Shown piece by piece: positions 55,889-64,000 of a stretch of 64,000 nt of DNA; position 1 is the stretch's first letter, and each line of letters begins with the position of its first letter. The notes beneath the pieces were generated by a model. That model made no database searches, was not told the DNA's origin, and was given only the letters and a program-made list of their open reading frames with translations. This DNA comes from Tetmemena sp. SeJ-2015 (lineage: Eukaryota; Ciliophora; Spirotrichea; Sporadotrichida; Oxytrichidae): the NCBI GenBank assembly GCA_027382625.1, contig JAJKFJ010023213.1, positions 62,001-126,000 on the forward strand. Direction: 5' to 3'. Position numbers and translations under genes: made by a program.

Positions 55889-58800
55889 TCACTCTGGAAA
55901 TGTGATAATATAATCGTCTTATACATTGACTTTAATCCTTTTAACTCTGAACATCTGAGCCAGCTATGCTATCTCTACTTCAATGTTATCCTGAATATTC
56001 AGTTTTTAAAGTGTCCTCACTGGCTTCAAAGCAAGCACAATCTTCTCAACTATATTATTCTTCAGATTAGTGCTGGTCAAGTTCACATATTGTAGCTTAG
56101 TAGTCTTCAGGTCCCTGAACAGATTGATATTCTTCGAGTTTACCATAAGTCCTCCGAGGTTAGTATTCACGAACATTATTGACTCCAGGTTCACACAATC
56201 CTTAAAGAACTCATTCAGATATAGTGCAAACTCCTTACTTTCACCTAAGCGACCTCTGATTACTACACTTTTAATGAGCTCGATATATCTCTTGCTCTTC
56301 TCTACGTAGAAAATTATGTCTGCTAATTGTCTTCCTTCTCCGATGTAGAGCACACTTTTCTCATCCTTGATCTCTTTTTTAAACTTCATTACATTCCCTC
56401 TCGAGACAACGAGTTTCTTCAAAGCTAAACTTGAGCCTCTTCTAATCAATTCCTCGTAAAATCTTTACAGCTCGATAAACATGCTGTTAAAGAGTATATC
56501 TGAAGAAGCCAGATAGAACTTTAGAGTTTTAACTACTTGGTTCTTTATAAAGATGTCCTTTAGTATGTGGAAGCAGGCAGGACTCAAAAAGTTCTCTGAA
56601 ATGTTAAGCAGCTTGATAGAAGAGCTTTTACGTACAGCTCGAAGCAAGAACTTCAGCTTCTTAGCATTCTCAGTATCTGAAGCTATAAGAGCAGCGTGAA
56701 GCTCTCTCAAGCTCGTACTCTTTTCAATAGCATTGAAAAATTCAACAGGGGAAGTTAACTAGGGAAGGATGTTAGTCATGTTGAGGTTTAAGATCTGCAA
56801 TGACTCTAGACTAGTTATGACCTTATCTAGATCCTTTATCTTGCACATGAAGTGGCTTCTTTTGAAGGAGAGCTTTTAAAGTTGAGTCATAGCAGAAACA
56901 CTACTGAGGATGGTCTAAATATCGATTTCATAGAGATTAAGGCTATTCAAAAGCAAATGCTGGATCGAAGGATTCTTAATCAAGGCTGCTCCTATCAGGA
57001 TAGTTAGGTCGGAGTTAAGGCAATTCTTATAGTTGTCCATTTTAAGAACGGATTGGAACTGAATTTCATCCTCTATGTTCACATCCTTCTTAAAGAAGCT
57101 TATCTTACTGGGGATGTTAAGGAACTATATCAATCTTAGAACAAGAACAGGCAGCATGCTAGTAATGCCCTTTTTGTACATGTAGTTTTTAGTGTTGTAA
57201 ATATCTTTTCCCTTAGAATAGTAGCAGTTATAGGTGTTTGCAAGGAAATCTGAGTCAAGATTGTCTTCTCTGATTTTCAGGCAATCTAACCCGTAAAAGT
57301 TGAGTAAGTTAGTTTCCTCTTAGCCGATTATCTTGGGAAGAGCTATATCTGCAAATTTCTCCAAGTCTTACATCTACAGCGGAAAGAATATATTTACCCT
57401 TTTTAGATCTCTATTCCTGTGGATTAGAGTTTCAAAAGATCTGAGGAAGGCAACTGACTAGTCACTCTCTATATCCCTATCATCAAACGTGCAGCTTGTA
57501 TTTCCAGGCTTTTGGTTCAGCTCAACACACTCAAGCTATGTTAAAAGGCTGAGGTTATAGGTGATATCCTGAATAATCTTAGGGAAAGATTGCCTGTCTG
57601 ATCCTCGCAAATCGTTTATCTCGATGATTAAAGTTCTCAGGCTCACGAACTTTTGAAGAAAGTCAACATCGTGTGACATACCATAGGCCATCTTCATATC
57701 TCTGCAAATTATCGTCTCTAGCTTATTATTCTCAGTCAGAGTATTCATCAGCTACTCCTACTAGTTTCTGTAGAAGGGATTAGACTTGGCCCTACTTTGA
57801 ATTTGATAGAGCTTTGTCGAGTAGACATAAACATCATTGACCATCAGGTGCTTTAAGTTAGACTGATTGATTTTGTTATAGAGCTAGTTATCCCCATACT
57901 AGGCGACATTGAATTGAAAATTCTCTAGAGATATGAATTCCAAGTGACTCCAGTTATTTAGCATCGATTAAATCAAGCTCCCTATCTCTCTTTTCTTTGT
58001 GTCACTATCTGAGAAAGATATGGAGAATTCTTTCAAGCTCACAAAGTCTTTGAGTAGATTCTTAATTAAATCAGCCTTCAAATTTATACCTCTAACTTGT
58101 AATGAGTTGATTTTAGTGTTCATCCTTAGAAAGAACAGGAATATCATGTGGAACTTTTTGGGAATAAATCCTAGATCAAACTTTGACAGGTACTCCCCTG
58201 CTTCCTCATCTTTAACTAAACCTTTCAAAGATCCTAGAAATACGTTATCGAATGGTTCACAAATCTTGGTATTCTCTTTTATGATTGCTTGTGCGAAGGT
58301 ATTGATATTTTATTCAAAGAACTTAGCATTAAATTATCCAAAGTTGATTTACTCATCTCTTTCCTGCATAAGTCTTTCGTGGAATTAATTTATTGCTTCT
58401 ATGTTTGGATTGAAAATTATCTGATTTAATTACTAAGGCTGTATTAGTAAGAGCTTGACTACAACAGCGCAGAAAATTGGATCATAGTGAGCGTAGTCAA
58501 ATGTATCCACTATGCTGCACAAGCTTAGTCTGGGATAGTCTGCGAAAATATAGTCATAAATTGGGAAACTGTTAAAGGTTCTAATGTTGTTTAGTCTTGC
58601 TTTCACAGAGCAGATGAGGTTTTCTGCAATTTTAATACTGTCTTCAAAGTTTGCGTGTTTGTAATAGACTAATAGAGTCTGAAGGGTTTTGTTATTAGCG
58701 AAAACTTTTGCCAATGCATTAGAGAGCTGTATTGTCATATTCCTCCTCTCTCTTTCATAGAGGTCATTATTGAATATCTTTTTCCTCCTGTTTCCATGTC

Positions 58801-60352
58801 TAATCCCCAACTCAAATTAGATCAAGGTTTGATTGAACTGAAGCTACTCTATCACAAATATGAACTACTGGAAGTTGATCTCAAACGTCTCTGTCGAAAA
58901 ATGAGCAGGACAGAATTTAAGAATGCGCAAATTTTCACTGAGCTTGAATACCTTCTAATTCAAGATCGTTTTATTGATAGTGAGAGATTCAATCGATTAA
59001 GTTCCTTCCTCTAAAAACTTGGTCTTTTCAGTGAACTTGAAAGAATCAACTAGTGTGAGTTTAGTCAAGGAAGTTCCAATGAAGTAATCTTCAAAGTTTT
59101 CTATGAAGTTATTCACGTTCAGGAAGTTTTAACCTGTGAGCAGTAATAGCTCAAACTCTTAAATAAAGGGATTATCTTTAAGCACACCTGACATCAGATT
59201 CATGACTGCTTCTCTTTCTCTATCTTCGTACTCTAATCTCAAAGATCTTATCTGAACATTAGTTCTGAATTACATGGACTGTGGATCTCTGAAATGTCTA
59301 GCTAGAAGATCTGAGGCAGATATAGAAAATTTGGTAAACCTCAAAGTCAAGTGTCTCAAATACTCGCTGTTGATTACGGATTACGGGCTGAAGTATTTTG
59401 GGAATTTCTCATCATCAAAGATTCCCAATGAGAGCTTCTCTACTTAAGGAATAGTTGAAGTGTTTATTAATTTCTCATTGAGAGGATGAAAGATCTTCAT
59501 ATCCTCACAAGTAATCTTAACTTCTCTCGCTCTTGGTAAGTTGCTTATTAAATTAGAAAATTCTCTGTTCCATCTGAGCAGATCATCGATTGATTTATTA
59601 CTCTTTCTTATGTTCTCTACTCTAGGTATTTTCAAGACTACTTTTTCACAGGCCTCTTATAGATATGCGTTGATGAGAGACTAAAGTTTAGAGTTTAGTT
59701 GAGGCACAGTAGCAATCAGAAAATTCGTATCCAAAAGATCGAAAATGATGTGAAAGATTCTCTCATTGAAGGAATCTGCAGTCTTCAAAGATCTCAATGA
59801 GCTTAGATTATGCCTTACTTCGCTTTGAGAGTCTTAATCATTATCATCATTTAGTCTTTATCTTTTGCCAACAATTTAGCCTCAATAAACTGAGGTTGCT
59901 ATACTAGTTGCCATCATTTCCTTATGACTTCTTTTCTTTGCTATCACTCCATCTTCATCTTGAATGTTAAGGTTCTTGAGTTTAGAGTCCATCACCTCCT
60001 CATACCTAAAATCGAACTTCTAAAAGATTGGCCTTGGTGCTTCACTCATCACGCTTATCTATTCCGAGTCCACTCCAATTTTCATATCCCTTCCATTTAG
60101 AATCTTCCTACTGAGAATGCTGAAATTTTCCGAGCTCTCTGGATTTATAGGATTGAAACAAGTGCTTATCATTTCATTTGCGTTTGTGTTCTGCTTTTCA
60201 TTTTAATTTCCAAGGTAACTGCCCTCATCTTCAAAATTAACCCCATATCTATCTTTCAAGAAGTTGATCTAAGCCCCTTCTTTATTCTTTGAGTAGTTCA
60301 TGATACTGATCATAGAATCGTTATCCAGATTTTGATTTCCACTAAGTAGCAT
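55889..60352 (-). CDS. Giant LRR-like protein, single uninterrupted exon, nested in the VWA locus
   Basis: About 1487 residues read without a TGA from ATG 60352 (MLLSGNQNLDNDSMISIMNY) to TGA 55889 (YIITFPE). An in-frame TGA two codons upstream fixes the start region. After an acidic ~250-residue N-terminus come irregular leucine-rich units: SEYLRHLTLRFTKFSISASD, LSENLRILKFCPAHFSTETF, NWSHLEFISLENFQFNVAQY, SLRTLIIEINDLRG, LESLQILNLNMTNILPQL, SSSIKLLNISENFLSPACFH, NLESIMFVNTNLGGLM and LQYVNLTSTNLKNNIV. Large divergent LRR proteins are common in ciliates. The function is unknown. No intron or IES in 4.46 kb is exceptional for this window. Confidence 0.75.
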
Positions 60353-60735
60353 TTCTCAGTCAAGATTTTTTAGGTCAAACTAGTTCATGAGTGTGTCACT
60401 CTGCGCTTGAAACATATTAGAATTGAAGGATTGCTCTAAGTTGTCTGTTATCATATGTTCCTGGTCTATAATTTATCTACTGCTGATTTTATAATAGATT
60501 TAATTTTGTAATTATTCTTCTCTTTCTTACTTTGTATGATTTAAATTTTGGGTGAGGGACAAGTATTAGAAACTTATTTTAAAATTTTAAAGAAAATTTT
60601 AATCTATAATTTGATTCTTTAATTAATTTGCTTTTGTATTAATTGGTGAATTTATCATTTACTGAGTAGATGACTCCCTCCCAAAATCTATCTCACTCTC
60701 TTTAGTTTTTAAGTTGTTGTTTTATTGTATTTTTA
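60353..60735. other. AT-rich spacer between LRR gene and VWA MDS 4
   Basis: 383 bp. The first ~100 bp continues the LRR frame upstream of its TGA, so an alternative earlier start at 60454 behind a readthrough or IES is possible. Otherwise nothing seen. Confidence 0.4.
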
Positions 60736-60914
60736 ATCGTCTAAGGCTGCTTAGTTCCATCTCCAATAACTGTGACCTCTCCATTAAAGGTAACCAGGCC
60801 GACTTTACGGTCTGGCGCTCCGTGCTCCATCTCTGTTAATTGCTAGTCGATAGCTGCCTGCACACACTGCAATCTAGATATATAGGTCACATTATTCTCT
60901 CCTTATAGCCTCTG
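60736..60914 (-). CDS. VWA gene, inverted MDS 4
   Basis: Minus strand: RLQGENNVTYISRLQCVQAA, DQQLTEMEHGAPDRKVGLVT and FNGEVTVIGDGTKQP. Pointer CAGAGGCTA (60906-60914) links to the end of MDS 3, which lies 430 bp away on the other strand. Pointer GCCTTAGACGAT (60736-60747) links to MDS 5 about 10 kb away. Confidence 0.9.
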
Positions 60915-61071
60915 TATCATCAATAAATGCAAACAGATCAGATTCACTTTATAAGGCGGAGGAAAAAGTAGGATATAATTAATTTCTTCGAATCAATTTA
61001 TTAATGGATTAAGGGTTCCTATTAATTCAAACTATTTTACATTTATCCAAATATCTCAACATCCCCTCAAA

Positions 61072-61110
61072 ATGAACTCTGCAGGATCTCACGCGTACGT
61101 ATCTTCAACA
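61072..61110 (+). CDS. VWA gene, MDS 1 (start codon)
   Basis: A 39 bp MDS: MNSAGSHAYVSST. Its right pointer TCTTCAACA (61102-61110) matches 50925-50933 and joins in frame to MDS 2. It is only 20 bp upstream of MDS 3. Confidence 0.75.
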
Positions 61111-61130
61111 AAATTTCCATTACTATAAGT

Positions 61131-61349
61131 AAGAGCAACCAAGTGACTTACATATTGGAGGCGGCGGCGCAGGTGTACGACAAGAAGCAGGGACTGGGGA
61201 GTCAGGACGTGACTGTCATCTTCTGCATCGACGTCAGTGGCTCCATGTGCGTCTCCCAACCCATCCAGGGCAAGCACAGCATCAGGGGCGACAAGACTGC
61301 CCAACTCAGAGACCTCCTCAAGTACAGCGACGGATCTGACCAGAGGCTA
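61131..61349 (+). CDS. VWA gene, MDS 3 (MIDAS-containing)
   Basis: Encodes QVTYILEAAAQVYDKKQGLG, VIFCIDVSGSM (the DxSxS metal-ion-dependent adhesion site) and RDLLKYSDGSDQRL. It is markedly GC-rich compared with MDSs 2, 4 and 5. The assembled protein is a VWA-domain protein with N-terminal Cys motifs, of a type widespread in protists, probably intracellular. It starts with a near-repeat of the MDS 2 end and finishes with pointer CAGAGGCTA. Confidence 0.9.
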
Positions 61350-61450
61350 CTAAGAAAATAAAAGTTAAAATTATATGAAAGAATAAAATATATCTCTAAC
61401 AAATTAATAATGACTTAGACAAAATTGATTTAGTTGTTATTCTTTCTGAC

Positions 61451-62374
61451 TCATTTATGCTGTGTCTAAGATTATTTGAAATCTTATTTGAGTTCTCTCT
61501 TTTAGTCTCTCTTTTTCTTTTGCTGGTTATTCTCCCTTAATTTAGCTTCTAGTTATTAAATTTATTTGTTCTTCCCATCTATTATCTTTTTCATCTCATT
61601 AACTTTATCTGTACTTAAGTCTTTACTGCTACTTTCATTATAAGTACCACTCTTTCCTAAATTTGACTAGTCAAATCTGTTTGTGAATTAAGTAGTAGGA
61701 GTTTCTTAAGGCTAAGTTGTTTCAGCCCCTCTATCTCTCTTCTTCTTATACATATCTAGTTATTCTTAGAAAGATAATGACTAACTTGCTTATTGTTGCT
61801 GCTGTTGTGGAAGAGCATTATCTAGAGTAGAGTATCTACGCTAGTAGGCGGGAAAGTTATAAGAAGCCATTCTCTTATATGTCTGAATGATGTTGCCTTT
61901 GAGATAGAGAGTCAGCACCTCACCATCCTAACTCTTCCTAATCATTTACTAGCATGTGATGCACTTTCTCTTGCCAAAGTAGTCCCTGTAATAGCTATCA
62001 AAGCCAACTTGATTATAGAAGCAGCCACATGTACTCAATCTCACATAGACGCCACTCTACCAAATTGGTCTCTAAGTGATGGGGCACTTCATGTTCTTGC
62101 AGAGATGCTTATCAAAGTAGTTCTTATTAAAGGCCTTAAAGCCACACTAATTGCACTCAATTTCTCTCTTTAAAGTATGTTAAAAGCTTGAATGTTATGG
62201 TTTTGGTTCTTACTTTTGCTAGATGGGCTATTTTTGCTCCTCCTATTTCACTTCTTGTTCTTTTTGCTTATTTTCTGGTTGCTCTTCTATCTTTATGAGG
62301 CTTTCCAATTTCTTAGCTTCGTTTGCTGCCTTGAGCGAGTCATAGTGCTCTTGCATTTAATTAAAAGCAAACAT
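61451..62374 (-). CDS. Cys-rich zinc-binding-like protein with coiled-coil tail
   Basis: Minus strand, from about ATG 62374 (MFAFNQMQEHYDSLKAANEA): a Glu/Gln-rich region, then REIECNQCGFKAFNKNYFDK, HLCKNMKCPITQRPIWQSGV, LSTCGCFYNQVGFDSYY and GKRKCITCQQM. That is four CxxC-type pairs plus His, consistent with a RING- or zinc-ribbon-like fold. A Q-rich linker and a basic coiled coil (QQLEAKLRENNQQKKKRDQK) run to TGA 61451. The exact start is uncertain, since the frame is open slightly upstream. Family not assigned. Confidence 0.55.
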
Positions 62375-62679
62375 CTGGGATTCATAGCAATAATGCTCTT
62401 CTTATCCATTATTTAGAGTTTATAAGCAATACTAGCACTACATTTTGGAGAAAAAATATTATGATTATTATATAATGGCTATCCTATTGTAGATATTCTT
62501 AGATTAATAAATGAAGTAATAGAGGGAAGATAATGAATATTCAAACAATGGGGCCTCTAATATCATAAAAAATGGGAAGATAATTAGTTTTTAGTAAAAC
62601 TAAATGCTTAAATTAATACGCTAGCAGATATAATTATTTGTTCAGATTTAAGAGAGATCTCTTTATCTTTATGAAAGAC
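62375..62679. other. Intergenic, AT-rich
   Basis: About 300 bp between two minus-strand genes. Nothing recognised. Confidence 0.4.
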
Positions 62680-64000
62680 TCAGACCTTGTTTAATCCAAG
62701 CACTCTTTCAGAAGCCTTTTTAAGGTAGGGGTATTGATCGTTCATTTACTTGACCACACACAAGGAGAGGGCATACTTCTTCAGTTGCTCCCCTTCTTTT
62801 AAGTATTCGATTACCTTATTCGGAGCCAGCTTTTGATGTTTATGTTATTTCTAACTTGCACAAGGGTGCTGTAAATCTTGCTTGATGGATTCATAGTCGA
62901 TTAGCTTCAAGCAGCTATTGAAATTGCCTGCTTGCTTGGAGTTATACTTGGAGCCTATCTTATCAGCAGTCTCGTATTCTCTTTCAAACAAGCAAGTCAA
63001 AAGCTCTTTGTCAATCTTCTGGCTTGATTCCTACTCCTCACACTGCTTAGATTAAGCTTTAAAGGTCTCCTCCTCATCAAGAGGCTAATCTTCTTTTGCA
63101 GACTTATTAGATTGACATTATTAGTGATCCAAATTTAGCGACTAAGATTCTTGGTTCAACAATATCGAACCTCTGAATGAACTGAATATAAGATTGACTG
63201 CTTCAAGTTCCCTCTCCACATTCTCTTTAAGTTCTATCGCAATTTGTCTCTTCTTTTCTTCAAGAGCTAACTACTCTGCCTCTTTCTTTTCTTATTCCTC
63301 AGCGGTCAGTACCTTATATTTCTTACAGAGCTGATTCCAGCCCTAATCTTCATTATTCTCTGGACCAGAATTCTTCTTTCTAAACATGTTTATCCTTGCT
63401 GGTTGTCTTTGTATAAGCGTAGGCTTAATTTAAAGTCCACTTCTATTCGCAGATTTATCACCTATCGTTCTTTGGAATGATTTGCTGCTTTGATACCTCT
63501 CAAGAGGACTTTAGCTTCTGTAGTTTACTGAATTTTATTGATTAGTAGTATTATTCTGGATGGATTTTGCTGAGTTGCGACTTTAAGACAGGGATGTACT
63601 GCTAATAAAAGAGCGAGACCTGGAGTTATATTAATTGTCTCTTGAATTCTACACAAATGAGCTTGAGTAAGAGCTAAGATCATTCTTCAAAGTAATTAAA
63701 TCTCTGGGTCTATCCTATCTTAACACTTTATTGAGGAGCAGCGGTTCTTCAATCTTCTTTTCTAATTCGATTTTAGGTGTAGACTTTTGAGTATTAAGCT
63801 GCTTCTTGTTTCTAACTGCCTCTTGGCAATTTCTTTCAATGATGCTCATCAAAACAGATTAAGAGCAAAAGATAGGTATGTTAAAAGTATTTTTGTTTCT
63901 CTGCCAGTGAGATTGATTCCTTCCAAATGTAGAGATTATCGTTTCTCAGTTTCTCAAATGCACTCTGGATCTTTGTATCGAGAACTTCATTAAGTTACTC
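62680..64000 (-). CDS. Hypothetical coiled-coil protein (partial, runs off window)
   Basis: The minus-strand frame with Gln at TAA/TAG reads KIELEKKIEEPLLLNKVLRQ, SYSSSFVQNSRDNQYNSRSR, QGWNQLCKKYKVLTAEEQEK, IAIELKENVERELEAVNLIF, FEREYETADKIGSKYNSKQA, YLKEGEQLKKYALSLCVVKQ, to LGLNKV and TGA 62680. One frame break near 63840-63880 suggests an intron or IES; an upstream piece (VLDTKIQSAFEKLRNDNLYI) continues to the edge. The helical C-terminal part is TPR-like in places. Family not recognised. Confidence 0.55.

Noticed and set aside
1..64000. Standard genetic code
   Set aside because: Conserved proteins (UPF1, SNW1, SMP-30-like) have TAA/TAG at Gln positions throughout and end at TGA.
1..64000. 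Ordinary macronuclear or other eukaryotic chromosome in which all inserts are introns
   Set aside because: Many inserts lack GT...AG in a usable frame but have pointers, and UPF1 and the VWA gene are out of order on the DNA.
1..64000. Telomeric repeats or CRISPR arrays
   Set aside because: No C4A4-type tract and no regularly spaced direct repeats were seen.

Overview
The window looks like germline (micronuclear) DNA of a ciliate, most likely a stichotrich spirotrich of the Oxytricha/Stylonychia type. Three observations support this. First, nearly every reading frame with recognisable homology uses TAA and TAG as sense codons at glutamine positions and TGA as the stop. Second, many genes are broken by short AT-rich inserts that lack GT...AG ends and are flanked by 3-14 bp direct repeats; removing the insert plus one repeat copy restores the frame, as expected for internal eliminated sequences (IESs) with pointers. 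Third, two genes, UPF1 and a von Willebrand factor A (VWA) protein, are scrambled: their macronuclear-destined segments (MDSs) are out of order, on both strands in the VWA case, and linked by matching pointers. No telomere repeat was noticed, and the species cannot be named from the sequence alone.

Layout. 0-25 kb: mostly unscrambled genes with small IESs and introns. These are a Q-rich protein, an unknown acidic protein, a mitoribosomal bS16-type protein with a long extension, a PH/TH1-like plus AGC kinase, two tandem small membrane proteins whose first exon is only the ATG, an unknown protein, an SMP-30/gluconolactonase-like protein, a coiled-coil protein, the splicing factor SNW1/SKIP, and a CCCH zinc-finger plus SAM protein. 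25-39.8 kb: the scrambled UPF1 RNA helicase. Its segments lie in the order 1(A)-3(C)-[extra copies of A-C]-2(B)-[decayed 4]-6-[decayed 2]-4-5-7. Nested in its gaps are three copies of a germline-type gene family (Q-rich proteins of about 715-730 residues, two of them nearly identical). 41-50 kb: two more Q-rich genes that seem related, fragmented coding sequence, and stray MDS copies. 48.3-61.4 kb: the scrambled VWA gene in at least 11 MDSs, with a coiled-coil gene and an uninterrupted 4.46 kb LRR-like gene lying between its pieces. 61.4-64 kb: a zinc-finger-like protein and a gene running off the window.

Most notable is the UPF1 locus. It carries both working and decaying copies of the same MDS pairs (A-C with B lost; B-D with C lost; B good/D decayed beside B decayed/D good). 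This is the pattern predicted if scrambling arises by duplication of an ordered A-B-C-D block followed by complementary loss. IES, pointer and splice calls were made by eye from frame and homology. They have not been checked against a macronuclear sequence.
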